The notes under the pieces are model-generated. The model had not been told where the DNA came from. It did not search any database and saw only the letters and a program-made list of their open reading frames with translations. The translations under genes and the position numbers were made by a program. Below, piece by piece: positions 26,278-35,427 of a stretch of DNA of 51,220 bases (position 1 is the stretch's first letter; every line of letters starts with the position of its first letter). The stretch lies in assembly GCA_018971065.1 (NCBI GenBank), contig JAGWVC010000016.1, positions 1 through 51,220 on the forward strand. The letters are read 5' to 3'. This DNA is from Sphingomonadales bacterium (lineage in GTDB: Bacteria > Pseudomonadota > Alphaproteobacteria > Sphingomonadales > Sphingomonadaceae).

Positions 26278-27591
26278 TCAGGCACGGCCGGGACTTCCCC
26301 CCTGCCCCGACGCCCCCGTCTCCAGCGGCATCCGCAACACCGTGCGATAGCCCTGCGCCCGCCTGCCGGTTTCCAGCGTCGCCGCCGGGCCGAACCGTGC
26401 CGCCAGCCGGTCGCGCACATTGCCCAGCCCGATGCCGCAGCCCACCGCGCTGCCGCGCGTGGCCCCTGCGGCGGCGCCCGGCCCGTCATCGGACACGGTC
26501 AACTCCAGCATCCCGGAATCCTCGCGCGCCTCGATCGTCACCGTCACCGGCGCCTGGCTGAGCGCCACCGCGTATTTCACCGAATTCTCGATCAGCGGCT
26601 GCAGGATCATCCCCGGCACCAGCATCCGCTCCAGCGCCTGCGGCACCACGATGCGGGTGCGCAGCCGGTCGGGGAACCGCACCGCCTCGATCTCCAGGTA
26701 CAGGCGCTGCAACGCGATCTCGTCGGCCAGCGCGATGTCGCTGGTCGGGTCGCCGGCCAGGGTGCGGCGATAGAACGTCGACAGCGTCTGGATCATCCGC
26801 TCGGCATCGTCGGCACGGCCCGTCATCACCAGCGCCGACAGCGAATTCAGCGTATTGAACAGGAAGTGCGGATTGACCTGATAGCGCAAGCTGCGCAGCT
26901 CCGCCGCCTTGGCCGCGCGCCGGAAATCGCCCTCGCGCCGCTCCGCCGCGCGCGCCTGTTCGCCATTGACCAGCGCGATGTACAGCGCCGCCCAGGCCAG
27001 CAGCAGGAAATAACGGCCGATGCCGATGTCGGTCATCTCCTGCCAGAAGCGCTTGCCCTCCATCTTCTCGCGCACCTGCTGCAACTGGCCGGGGCTGAGA
27101 TAGCTGGGATCGGGCACGTCGATCAGCAGGTTGCCCGCCGAATCCTGGCGGATCTTCACCGCGCCCTGCTTCAGCCGCCCGGCCTGGGCATGCATCGTCT
27201 CGATTCTGCTGTTGATCGCCGCGAACGCCTGCTGGTTGATGAACGCCAGCGCCACCGCGCAGGGCACCAGCATCACCAGCGCCACTGCCACCCGCTGCCA
27301 CAACGGCCGCCGGTCGAACCGGCGCAGCACCACCCAGGCCAGCAGCGTGACGATCACGCCCGAGGCGGCAACCACCGCGCGCGGCGCCAGCATCTCGGCA
27401 AAGTCGATTTCCTCGACCACGATCGAGCGCAGCGTGACCAGCAGGAAATACCCCACCCACAGCAGCGCGGCCGAGCCCACCACCATGCGCATCGGCACCA
27501 GCGAGGCGGATTCGGGAGGGTTCGGCGCGCCGGCAACACGGGCGGCCGAAGCATGGGAACTGGCGGGCGGCGCTATCGGCTCGACATACAT
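26278..27591 (-). CDS. LytS/YehU-family sensor histidine kinase
   Basis: The 437-residue protein has about four membrane helices (roughly 36-55, 72-90, 101-118 and 193-209). An extracytoplasmic loop of about 75 residues lies between helices 3 and 4 and is probably the sensing region. The His_kinase domain has H242 in RYQVNPHFLFNTLN, and the ATPase has IENSVKYA, DDGPGA and GIGLGNVRDRL. The signal is unknown. AAGGGC precedes the ATG. It is in an operon with the LytTR regulator. Confidence 0.92.
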   Translation of the reverse strand: MYVEPIAPPASSHASAARVAGAPNPPESASLVPMRMVVGSAALLWVGYFLLVTLRSIVVEEIDFAEMLAPRAVVAASGVIVTLLAWVVLRRFDRRPLWQRVAVALVMLVPCAVALAFINQQAFAAINSRIETMHAQAGRLKQGAVKIRQDSAGNLLIDVPDPSYLSPGQLQQVREKMEGKRFWQEMTDIGIGRYFLLLAWAALYIALVNGEQARAAERREGDFRRAAKAAELRSLRYQVNPHFLFNTLNSLSALVMTGRADDAERMIQTLSTFYRRTLAGDPTSDIALADEIALQRLYLEIEAVRFPDRLRTRIVVPQALERMLVPGMILQPLIENSVKYAVALSQAPVTVTIEAREDSGMLELTVSDDGPGAAAGATRGSAVGCGIGLGNVRDRLAARFGPAATLETGRRAQGYRTVLRMPLETGASGQGGSPGRA

Positions 27592-27678
27592 CGCGCCCTT
27601 ATAGCGCCAAAATGTCCGCCAGCTATGGCGCCGGTCGAGACGCCATAGCGGTTTATCGATTGCGAGCGGCCGGATTGC

Positions 27679-29199
27679 CTACACCAGCAGATGCTCTTTC
27701 GCGATCTTGTCCTTCCACACCAGCGGCGCCAGCGTGTGGACGTTCTTCCCTTCCGAATCGACCGCCACCGTAACCGGCATGTCCTGCACGGTGAACTCGT
27801 AGATCGCTTCCATGCCCAGGTCGCCGAACGCGACGACCTTGGCCTGCTTGATCGCCCGCGCCACCAGATAGGCCGCGCCGCCCACCGCCATCAGGTAAGC
27901 GCTCTTGTGATTGGCGATCGACTGGGTGGCGGCGGGGCCGCGCTCCGACTTGCCGACGCTGGCCAGCAGGCCGAGATCGAGCATCATGTCGGAGAAGCTG
28001 TCCATGCGCGTTGCCGTGGTCGGACCGGCAGGGCCGACCACCTCGTCGCGCACCGGATCGACCGGCCCGACATAGTAGATCACCCGGCCCTTGAAATCGA
28101 CCGGCAGTTCCTCTCCGGCAGCCTGCATGTCCTTGATGCGCTTGTGCGCGGCATCGCGCCCGGTCAGCATCCTGCCGTTGAGCAGCAGCCGGTCGCCCTG
28201 CTTCCAGCCCTGCACCTCTTCCGCCGTCAGCGTATCCAGGTTCACCTTCTTCGCGGCGGCGTCGGGCGCCCAATGCACCTTCGGCCACTCGTCGAGGTTC
28301 GGCACCGGGATGAAGCTGGGGCCGCTGCCGTCCAGCGTGAAATGCGCGTGGCGGGTGGCGGCGCAGTTCGGGATCATCGCCACCGGCTTGCCGGCGGCAT
28401 GGCACGGCGCATCCATGATCTTGACGTCGAGGATGGTGGACAGGCCGCCCAGCCCCTGCGCGCCGATGCCCAGCGCGTTGACCTTGTCGAATATCTCGAT
28501 GCGCATGGCTTCGAGATCGGTCTGCGGCCCGCGCGCCTTGAGCTGACCCATGTCGATCGGGTCCATCAGCGCCTTCTTGGCCAGCAGCACGCAGTGTTCC
28601 GCCGTACCGCCGATGCCGATGCCCAGCATCCCCGGCGGGCACCAGCCGGCGCCCATCTCGGGCAGCATCTTCACCACCCAATCGACGATGTTGTCGCTGG
28701 GGTTCATCATCTTGAACTTCGACTTGTTCTCGCTGCCGCCGCCCTTGGCCGCGACGTCGATCGACACCTTGCTGCCCGGCACCATATCCACGTGCAGCAC
28801 GCAGGGGGTGTTGTCCTTGGTGTTGCGGCGGGTGAACGCCGGATCGGCGAGGACCGAGGCGCGCAGGCGGTTGTCGGGATGGTTGTATGCCCGGCGCACG
28901 CCTTCATCGACCACGTCCTGCAGCGACAGGTCCGATTCGAGCCGGCAGTTCTGGCCCCACTGGATGAAGACGTTGACGATGCCGGTGTCCTGGCAGATCG
29001 GCCGGTGGCCTTCGGCGCACATGCGGCTGTTGGTCAGGATCTGCGCGATGGCGTCCTTTGCCGCCGGGCCCTGTTCGGCCTCGTAGGCTTCGCCCAGCGC
29101 CTTGATGTAGTCCATCGGGTGGTAATAGCTGATGTACTGGAGCGCGTCGGCGACGCTCTCGATCAGGTCTGCTTCACGGATGGTGACCATCTCGGCCAT
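27679..29199 (-). CDS. fumA: Class I (iron-sulfur) fumarate hydratase
   Basis: The 506-residue single-chain class I fumarase interconverts fumarate and malate in the TCA cycle using an oxygen-sensitive [4Fe-4S] cluster. The likely cluster cysteines are in ICQDTG (about residue 69), GWCPPG and PNCAATR. The start at 29199 is chosen because GAGGAG lies upstream; the frame runs to 29286. The 176-bp divergent gap to the Pcm-like gene should hold both promoters. Confidence 0.93.
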   Translation of the reverse strand: MAEMVTIREADLIESVADALQYISYYHPMDYIKALGEAYEAEQGPAAKDAIAQILTNSRMCAEGHRPICQDTGIVNVFIQWGQNCRLESDLSLQDVVDEGVRRAYNHPDNRLRASVLADPAFTRRNTKDNTPCVLHVDMVPGSKVSIDVAAKGGGSENKSKFKMMNPSDNIVDWVVKMLPEMGAGWCPPGMLGIGIGGTAEHCVLLAKKALMDPIDMGQLKARGPQTDLEAMRIEIFDKVNALGIGAQGLGGLSTILDVKIMDAPCHAAGKPVAMIPNCAATRHAHFTLDGSGPSFIPVPNLDEWPKVHWAPDAAAKKVNLDTLTAEEVQGWKQGDRLLLNGRMLTGRDAAHKRIKDMQAAGEELPVDFKGRVIYYVGPVDPVRDEVVGPAGPTTATRMDSFSDMMLDLGLLASVGKSERGPAATQSIANHKSAYLMAVGGAAYLVARAIKQAKVVAFGDLGMEAIYEFTVQDMPVTVAVDSEGKNVHTLAPLVWKDKIAKEHLLV

Positions 29200-29375
29200 C
29201 GACAGTGCTCCTCGGCTGCTGTTCGGTGCGACCCCCGGGGCCGCGGATTCGACGAAGGCCATAGGCAAACCGACCAGTGCCGTCAAAGCGCTTGGCGCGG
29301 CTTTTTCCTTCGCCTAGAAGCCGGACCACGAGATGGGATGCTGCACTTGCGTGCGGCTGCAACGGGATCTGGACC

Positions 29376-29975
29376 ATGAGTGAAATTTCCGCGCTGGCCC
29401 CGGCCAAGGGCAATGCCGCCCGCCGCGCCATGATCGACAGCCAGCTTCGCACCAGCGGCGTCAACGAACCCTGGGTGCTGGCCGCAATGGCCGCCGTGCC
29501 GCGTGAGGATTTCGTGCCCGAAGCCGCGCGCGGCGCCGCCTATATCGATCGCGCCATCCCGCTGGGCAACGGCCGCAGCCTGGCCGCCCCGCTGGTCCAC
29601 GGCCGCATGTTGGTCGAAGCCGCGCCCACCCCGGCCGACAACGCGCTGCTGGTGGGTGACGGGGCCGGCTACCTTGCCGCGCTGCTGCGCCCGCTGGTCG
29701 GCTCGCTCGACGCGGTCGATCCGGCCGATGCCGGCACGGCAAGCGGCGGTAGCTACAGCCTGATCGTCATCGACGGCGCCGCCGAAATCCTGCCCGAAGC
29801 GCTCTGCGCGCGGCTGGCCGACGATGGTCGCCTCGTCACCGGCAGCGTCCTGCGCGGCGTCACCCGCCTCAGCGTCGGGCGCAAGGCCGCCGGCCAGATC
29901 GCCCTGCTGCCGCTGGCAGAGATCGGCATTCCCGTGCTTTCCGAACTCGCCGCACCGAAGCGCTGGAGCTTCTAA
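29376..29975 (+). CDS. Protein-L-isoaspartate O-methyltransferase-like protein, divergent
   Basis: The 199-residue protein aligns by eye with Pcm: ARRAMIDSQLRTSGVNEPWVLAAM, VPREDFVP and a C-terminal AEIGIPVLSEL. However, the substrate loop (usually GQTISQP) reads GRSLAAP, and the AdoMet motif I (usually GTGSGY after an acidic residue) reads VGDGAGY and is followed by a shortened region. It is shorter than typical Pcm. Repair of isoaspartate is therefore uncertain. It sits 2 bp before tolC and probably forms an operon with it. Confidence 0.82.
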   Translation: MSEISALAPAKGNAARRAMIDSQLRTSGVNEPWVLAAMAAVPREDFVPEAARGAAYIDRAIPLGNGRSLAAPLVHGRMLVEAAPTPADNALLVGDGAGYLAALLRPLVGSLDAVDPADAGTASGGSYSLIVIDGAAEILPEALCARLADDGRLVTGSVLRGVTRLSVGRKAAGQIALLPLAEIGIPVLSELAAPKRWSF

Positions 29976-29977
29976 GC

Positions 29978-31441
29978 GTGATCCCGGCGGCTCGCCGAGG
30001 CGCCCTGCTCGCGGGCGCGGCGCTGGCGATGTCGCTGGCGGTTACGGGTCCGGCCCGCGCCGACGACCTGCGCGCGGCGCTGCTGTCGGCCTACGAAAGC
30101 AACCCGCAGCTCAACGCCGCCCGCGCCAGCCAGCGCGCCACCGACGAAACCGTGCCGATCGCCCGCGCCGATGGCCTGCCCTCGCTGAACGCCAGCGCGC
30201 AGGAAACCGAATACGTCAAGCAGGCCGGCGGCGCGCTCAATCCGCAAAGCTACGATCGCCTGTTCGCGCTGGGCGCGACGATGAACGTCCCGGTCTATTC
30301 GGGCGGCGGCGTCCGCAATGCCGTCGCTGGCGCCGAAACCCGCGTCGCGGCCGGAAAGAACGACCTGCGCGGCAGTGAAAGCCAGGTGTTCAGCCAGGCG
30401 GTCGCCGCGTATATGGACGTCATCCTCAACGAAGCCGTCGTCCGCCTGAATCAGGCCCAGGTGCAGACGCTGGACGTCAACCTGCGCGCCACGCGCGACC
30501 GGTTCGAGATCGGCGACCTTACCCGCACCGACGTCGCCCAGTCGCAATCGCGGCTGGCGCTGGCCAACGGCCAGTTGCAATCGGCGCAGGCCAACCTTGC
30601 CAACGCGCGTGAGCGCTACATCCAGATCATCGGCCGCCCCCCGGTCGAACTCGCCCCGCCACCGCCGCTGCCCGGCCTGCCCGCCAATGCCGAGGATGCA
30701 CTCACCGTCGCGCTGGATCATAACCCCGATCTGCTCGCCGCCCGCGAACGCGCGAAAGCCGCCCGCTACGATACCCGCGCCGCCGGCGCGTCGCGCCTAC
30801 CCAAGGTCGGCCTGTTCGCCGATGCCGCCCGCACCGATTTCCTCAATTCGTTTGCCGTGAACGGCGCTTCGGTTCCGGTTCCGGTCACCACCACCGCCGA
30901 CATCGGCGTGCGCGCCACCATTCCGATCTTCCAGGGCGGGCGCCCCACGGCCCTCGTCAAGCAGGCGCAGGCGCGCGAAAGCGCCGCGCTGGAAGGCGAA
31001 ATCGGCACTGAACGCGCCATCATCGCCCAGACCCGCGCGGCCTGGTCGTCATGGCAGGCGGCCAACGCGATCATCGTCTCCAGCCAGGCCGCGGTCGATG
31101 CCGCCTCGCTCAGCCTCGAAGGCGTCCGCGCCGAAAACAGCGTCGGCAACCGCACCATCATCGACATCCTCAATGCCGAACAGGAACTGGTCAACGCCCA
31201 GCTCCAGCTCGTCACCGCGCGGCGCAATGCCTATGTTGCTGGGTTCTCGCTGCTGGCGGCGATGGGCCACGCCGAAGCGCGCGATCTTGGTCTGGACGGC
31301 GGTCCGCTCTACGATCCGAACGTGCATTATCGCGCCGCCAAGGCCACGTTATGGGACTGGGGCAGCGATCCCGCGCCCGCCGCGAAATCCACCCGCACCG
31401 TTGACACGCCGGTGCAGAGCGGCACAATCGCGCCGAAGTGA
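29978..31441 (+). CDS. tolC: TolC-family outer-membrane channel
   Basis: The 487-residue protein has a signal peptide (ending near ARA, about 27) and the two-fold repeated outer-membrane efflux-protein architecture: LRAALLSAYESNPQL, RFEIGDLTRTDVAQSQSRL, and the second-half ENSVGNRTIIDILNAEQEL. It forms the outer-membrane duct for type I secretion or tripartite efflux. The start is GTG, 2 bp after the Pcm-like stop. No inner-membrane pump is adjacent. Confidence 0.93.
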   Translation: MIPAARRGALLAGAALAMSLAVTGPARADDLRAALLSAYESNPQLNAARASQRATDETVPIARADGLPSLNASAQETEYVKQAGGALNPQSYDRLFALGATMNVPVYSGGGVRNAVAGAETRVAAGKNDLRGSESQVFSQAVAAYMDVILNEAVVRLNQAQVQTLDVNLRATRDRFEIGDLTRTDVAQSQSRLALANGQLQSAQANLANARERYIQIIGRPPVELAPPPPLPGLPANAEDALTVALDHNPDLLAARERAKAARYDTRAAGASRLPKVGLFADAARTDFLNSFAVNGASVPVPVTTTADIGVRATIPIFQGGRPTALVKQAQARESAALEGEIGTERAIIAQTRAAWSSWQAANAIIVSSQAAVDAASLSLEGVRAENSVGNRTIIDILNAEQELVNAQLQLVTARRNAYVAGFSLLAAMGHAEARDLGLDGGPLYDPNVHYRAAKATLWDWGSDPAPAAKSTRTVDTPVQSGTIAPK

Positions 31442-31460
31442 GTCGGGGGTAGTTCGGAAC

Positions 31461-31925
31461 ATGCGCCAGCCAGGCGAATCATCGGTCGAGGAAATCCTGG
31501 AATCGATCAAGCAGGTCATCGCCCGCGACACGCGGGAACTGGCTGCCGAAACCCGCCGCCGCCGCGAGACCCCGGGCGTCGCGGTGCCGCTGCACGCACC
31601 CCCGGCCGACGTGCTGGACCTTGCCATGTCCGCGCAATACCTCGATGACGAGGCGGAGGCCCCTGCCCCCGCCGCCGATGCCGAGGATGCGCTGGTCACC
31701 GCCGAATCGCGTTCCGCCATGCGCCAGTCGCTGGCCGCGCTTGCCATGATGTCCGAACCCCGCGCCCAGCCGCAGATCGTCCGCTCGGGCGAAACCTCGC
31801 TTGAGGAACTGACCCGCGAACTGCTGCGCCCCGCCCTCGCCGAATGGCTGGACAAGAACCTGCCGCCGATGGTCGAGAAGCTGGTCGCGGCCGAAATCGC
31901 GAAGATCGTCGGCAAGAAGGGTTAG
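31461..31925 (+). CDS. popZ: PopZ-like polar organizing protein (DUF2497)
   Basis: The 154-residue acidic protein has the two conserved ends of the DUF2497/PopZ family: an N-terminal client-binding helix (SSVEEILESIKQVIARD) and a C-terminal oligomerisation region (TSLEELTRELLRPALAEWLDKNLPPMVEKLV). A proline/alanine/acid-rich linker lies between them. In Caulobacter, PopZ forms the polar hub that anchors ParB and the chromosome origin. It lies 19 bp after tolC, a position common in alphaproteobacteria. Confidence 0.87.
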   Translation: MRQPGESSVEEILESIKQVIARDTRELAAETRRRRETPGVAVPLHAPPADVLDLAMSAQYLDDEAEAPAPAADAEDALVTAESRSAMRQSLAALAMMSEPRAQPQIVRSGETSLEELTRELLRPALAEWLDKNLPPMVEKLVAAEIAKIVGKKG

Positions 31926-31974
31926 GCAACCCGCCGCATTGCGGAATTCGGCCACGCCGCCTAGCCTCGCGGCC

Positions 31975-34062
31975 ATGACCCTGCCCCGCACCGCGCTCCT
32001 CGCCCTCGCGCTCATCGCCGCTCCGGCTGCCAACGCCGCGCCGATGACCGCGCAGGACCTCGTCACCCTGTCCCGCGTCGCCGCGCCGGCGGCCTCGCCC
32101 GACGGCAAGTGGATCGTCTGGCAGCAGACCGAAACCAATCCGGTCACTTACAAGCGCACCCCCACGCTGGCGCGCGCGCCAGCAAAGGGCGGCCCGGCCA
32201 CCCCCATCCCCAGCCTGCCCGCCGGCGCCAAGGCCCCCGCCTTCAGTCCCGACGGCACCCGCCTGTGGTTCCTGGCCCCGAAGGACGGCACTGACCAGCT
32301 CTGGTCGCTCGATCTCGCCGCGCCCGGCGCCGCCCCGGTCCAGGCCAGCACCCTGCGCAGCGATGTCGCCGGCTTCCTGCTCGCCCCCGACGGCGCCCAC
32401 ATCCTCGTCTGGGGCGAAACCGCGCGCACCTGCGCGACGCTGGGCTGCGAAGGCGACGACCGGCTGGGCACCCCCGGCCCCGGCACCGGCCGTCTCTACC
32501 CGGATGGCGTCGGCTTCGTGCGCCACTGGGACGGCTGGCTGCGCCCCGGCCTGCGCAACCGCGCCTTCGCCTTCGCGATCACCCCCGATGGCCACCTTTC
32601 TGCCAACCCCATCGCGCTGGACGGCCCCGCCGCCGCGCCGAACGCGCTTGATGGCGACACCCCCACCCGCCCCGATGGCGGCGCCGAACAGCTCGCCTGG
32701 GCGCCCGATTCGAAGGCTGTCTATTTCGTCGCCCGCCGCGCCGACCGGATCGAGCCGAATTCCACCAACCTCGACCTCTGGCTCTCGCACCTCGACGGCA
32801 AGCCCCCCGCGAACCTGACCGCCGACAACACCGCCACCGATTCGCTGCCCGCCCCCTCGCCCGACGGGCACTGGCTGGCCTATGCGGCGATGGCCCGGCC
32901 CGGCTACGAATCGGACCGCATGGTGGTCATGCTGCGCAACCTCGCCACCGGCCAGACCCGCGCGCTTACCGCGCTGTGGGATCGCTCGGTCGATTGGCTG
33001 GCATGGGACGCCGCCGGCAAGTCACTCCTCGCCACCGCCGCCGACACGCTGGACCACCCGCTGTTCCGCATCGATCCCGCCACCGGCAAGGTCACCCGCC
33101 TGGCCCTGGTGCCCAAAGGCCTGGCCGATGGCCACATCGCCAACGTCAGCACCACGAAAACCGGCATGCTGTTCACCCGCGACACCGCGAACAGCCCCGC
33201 CGAAGTCTGGCTGGCGCCCACCGGCAAGCCCGCGCTGGCCGTGACTCACGCCAACGACGCCGCGCTGGCCGCGCAAAGCCCCGTCACCACCACCCGTTTC
33301 CACTTCCCCGGCGCCGGTGGCGAAACCGTCTGGGGCCTTGTCCACAAACCCGCCAGCGCGACAGGAAAGCTGCCTGTCCTGCTGTTCGTCCACGGTGGCC
33401 CGCAAGGCAGCTACAACGACGGCTGGTCGAACCGCTGGAACCCGCGCGTCTTCGCCAGCCGGGGCTATGCGGTCGTCTCGGTCGATTTCCACGGCTCCAC
33501 CGGCTACGGCCAAGCCTTCACTGATGCCATCAACCGCGACTGGGGCGGCAAGCCGCTGCTTGACCTCCAGAAGGGTCTTGCCACCGCGCTTGCCGCCGAC
33601 CCCGCGCTGGACAGCAACCGGGTCTGCGCGCTCGGCGCCTCCTATGGCGGCTTCATGATGAACTGGATCGAGGGCAAGTGGCCCGATCGCTTCAAGTGCC
33701 TCGTCCAGCACGACGGCGTGTTCGACGCCCGCGCGATGGCTTACGAGACCGACGAACTGTGGTTCGACGAGTGGGAGCACGGCGGCCACGCCTATCACGA
33801 GACGCCCGACGAATTCGAGAAGTGGAACCCGGTCACCACCGTCGGCGCCTGGAAGACGCCGATGCTGGTCATCACCAGCGAGAACGACTTCCGCATCCCC
33901 TATACCCAAGGGCTCGCCGCGTTCACCGCGCTGCAGCGCCGCGCCGTCCCCTCGCAGCTCCTCGTCTTCCCCGACGAAAGCCACTGGGTGCTGAAGCCGA
34001 AGAATTCGCTGCAATGGCACCAGACCGTGTTCGCCTGGCTTGATCGCTGGCTCAAACCGTAA
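31975..34062 (+). CDS. S9-family serine peptidase (exported acylaminoacyl-/dipeptidyl-peptidase type)
   Basis: The 695-residue protein has a signal peptide (ALLALALIAAPAANA), an N-terminal beta-propeller and a C-terminal alpha/beta-hydrolase domain. The catalytic triad is visible as serine in LGASYGGFMMNW, aspartate in SENDFRIPYTQG and histidine in PDESHWVLKP. It probably degrades short peptides in the periplasm. The start at 31975 fits the signal peptide; the frame is open from 31939. Confidence 0.92.
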   Translation: MTLPRTALLALALIAAPAANAAPMTAQDLVTLSRVAAPAASPDGKWIVWQQTETNPVTYKRTPTLARAPAKGGPATPIPSLPAGAKAPAFSPDGTRLWFLAPKDGTDQLWSLDLAAPGAAPVQASTLRSDVAGFLLAPDGAHILVWGETARTCATLGCEGDDRLGTPGPGTGRLYPDGVGFVRHWDGWLRPGLRNRAFAFAITPDGHLSANPIALDGPAAAPNALDGDTPTRPDGGAEQLAWAPDSKAVYFVARRADRIEPNSTNLDLWLSHLDGKPPANLTADNTATDSLPAPSPDGHWLAYAAMARPGYESDRMVVMLRNLATGQTRALTALWDRSVDWLAWDAAGKSLLATAADTLDHPLFRIDPATGKVTRLALVPKGLADGHIANVSTTKTGMLFTRDTANSPAEVWLAPTGKPALAVTHANDAALAAQSPVTTTRFHFPGAGGETVWGLVHKPASATGKLPVLLFVHGGPQGSYNDGWSNRWNPRVFASRGYAVVSVDFHGSTGYGQAFTDAINRDWGGKPLLDLQKGLATALAADPALDSNRVCALGASYGGFMMNWIEGKWPDRFKCLVQHDGVFDARAMAYETDELWFDEWEHGGHAYHETPDEFEKWNPVTTVGAWKTPMLVITSENDFRIPYTQGLAAFTALQRRAVPSQLLVFPDESHWVLKPKNSLQWHQTVFAWLDRWLKP

Positions 34063-34090
34063 CAGAGCCGGCGGCGAGAGAGGAACCCCG

Positions 34091-34531
34091 ATGGCCAAGC
34101 CCGACCCCGCGCTGCTCGATCCGGCGCGCTACCCCTACCAATGCGAAATCCCTACCCGCTTCGGCGATCTCGACGTCAACCAGCACGTCAACAACGCCGC
34201 AATGGTCGGCCTCTACGAGGATGCCCGCGTGCGCTATCACGCCGCCAGCGGCTACCACGCCGCGATGGGCGCCGCCGGCATCACCGCGATGGTGGTCAGT
34301 TGCGCGCTCGAATACCTTGGCCAGGGCTACTATCCGGAACCCATGACCTTCCACGTCGGCGCCGCCGAACTGGGCCGCTCCAGCTACCTGCTGCTGCAAC
34401 TCGCCCGCCAGGGCAGCCGCACCGTCGGCTTCTCGCGCGCGACGATGGTCTGCGTCCACGACGGCAAGCCCACCGCCATCCCCGACCTGTTCCGCGACAG
34501 CGTGAAACCCTGGATGTATCGCCATGACTGA
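34091..34531 (+). CDS. Hotdog-fold acyl-CoA thioesterase
   Basis: The 146-residue protein has the 4-hydroxybenzoyl-CoA-thioesterase-type signature ([25 protein letters not shown]). The aspartate in GDLD is the likely catalytic residue. It hydrolyses an acyl-CoA of unknown chain. GAGAGAGGAA precedes the ATG. It overlaps the following ferredoxin gene by 8 bp. Confidence 0.9.
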   Translation: MAKPDPALLDPARYPYQCEIPTRFGDLDVNQHVNNAAMVGLYEDARVRYHAASGYHAAMGAAGITAMVVSCALEYLGQGYYPEPMTFHVGAAELGRSSYLLLQLARQGSRTVGFSRATMVCVHDGKPTAIPDLFRDSVKPWMYRHD

Positions 34532-34907
34532 CCAAGCCGAACTGCAACGCGCCGCCGATGCCCTGGCCAAATGCGGCGGCGCCGAAGTGGATGCCCCCGA
34601 AGGCATCCGCCGTCACATCTTCCTGTGCGGCGAGCCGACCAAGGGCGAATGCTGCGACGCCGACGTGGGCAAGGAATCGTGGGCGTACCTGAAGAAGCGC
34701 TGCAAGCAGTTGGGCCTGACCGGCGATGGCGGCGTGGCACGCAGCAAGGCGGATTGCCTGAAGATCTGCGCCGCCGGGCCCATCGCCGTCGTATACCCGG
34801 AAGGGGTCTGGTATCACGGCTGCACGCCCGAAGTGCTGGAGGAGATCATCCAACGGCACTTGATAGGGGGCGAGGTTGTGGAGGAGTTTAGGTTGAGGCG
34901 GGGGTAG
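34524..34907 (+). CDS. Thioredoxin-like [2Fe-2S] ferredoxin
   Basis: The 127-residue protein has the thioredoxin-like ferredoxin pattern: HIFLCGEP with following cysteines (ECC), then [14 protein letters not shown] and the terminal [10 protein letters not shown]. This gives four candidate [2Fe-2S] ligands. It is an electron carrier or redox sensor of unknown partner. The last 20 codons are noticeably G-rich and lower in C than the rest. It is co-directional and overlapping with the thioesterase gene. Confidence 0.88.
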   Translation: MTDQAELQRAADALAKCGGAEVDAPEGIRRHIFLCGEPTKGECCDADVGKESWAYLKKRCKQLGLTGDGGVARSKADCLKICAAGPIAVVYPEGVWYHGCTPEVLEEIIQRHLIGGEVVEEFRLRRG

Positions 34908-35100
34908 GGGGAAGTCGGAACGCGTGATTTCATGAGCGCTGTTCCCGCTCCGGGATAGCCCGCGCACCGATACCGTCCCGGAACGGTGTTTCGAACACCT
35001 TGCCAACAGTCCTGTCGCGCCGTCGCCATCATCTGGCTGCGATGAATGTCGATCCGTCCCGGAGGTTGCCGGGCCGGGCGGCCACGCCTACATGTAGGGC
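34908..35100. other. Intergenic region upstream of the ErpA-like gene
   Basis: This 193-bp gap carries a near-palindrome, ACCGT-CCCGGA-ACGGT (34972-34987). The ten-base core CCGTCCCGGA is repeated at 35054-35063. These may be binding sites controlling the downstream Fe-S carrier gene. No gene, RNA or terminator is recognised. Confidence 0.35.
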
Positions 35101-35424
35101 ATGACCGTCACCCTCAGCCCCTCCGCCGCATCGCGCGTCGCCACCATTGCGCAAAAGCAGGGCAAGCCCGCCATCCTCCGCCTCGCGGTCGAAGGCGGCG
35201 GCTGCTCGGGCTTCCAGTACAAGTTCGAACTCGCCGGCGCGCCCGATGCCGATGATGCCGTTGCCGAAACCGACGGCGTGCGGCTGGTGGTCGATCCGGT
35301 CAGCCTCGATCTCGTCGCCGGCTGCGTGGTCGATTATGTCGAATCGCTTGGCGGCGCGGCATTCAAGGTCGAAAACCCCAACGCCACCGCCGGCTGCGGC
35401 TGCGGTTCCTCCTTCGCGATCTGA
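35101..35424 (+). CDS. erpA: ErpA-like A-type iron-sulfur carrier protein
   Basis: The 107-residue HesB/IscA-family protein has the three conserved cluster cysteines in GGGCSGFQY and GCGCGSS. A-type carriers deliver Fe-S clusters to target proteins. It is a second A-type protein besides the sufA-like gene in the suf operon, and its stand-alone position suits ErpA. The exact subtype is not certain. It is followed after 3 bp by exonuclease III. Confidence 0.85.
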   Translation: MTVTLSPSAASRVATIAQKQGKPAILRLAVEGGGCSGFQYKFELAGAPDADDAVAETDGVRLVVDPVSLDLVAGCVVDYVESLGGAAFKVENPNATAGCGCGSSFAI

Positions 35425-35427
35425 TCC

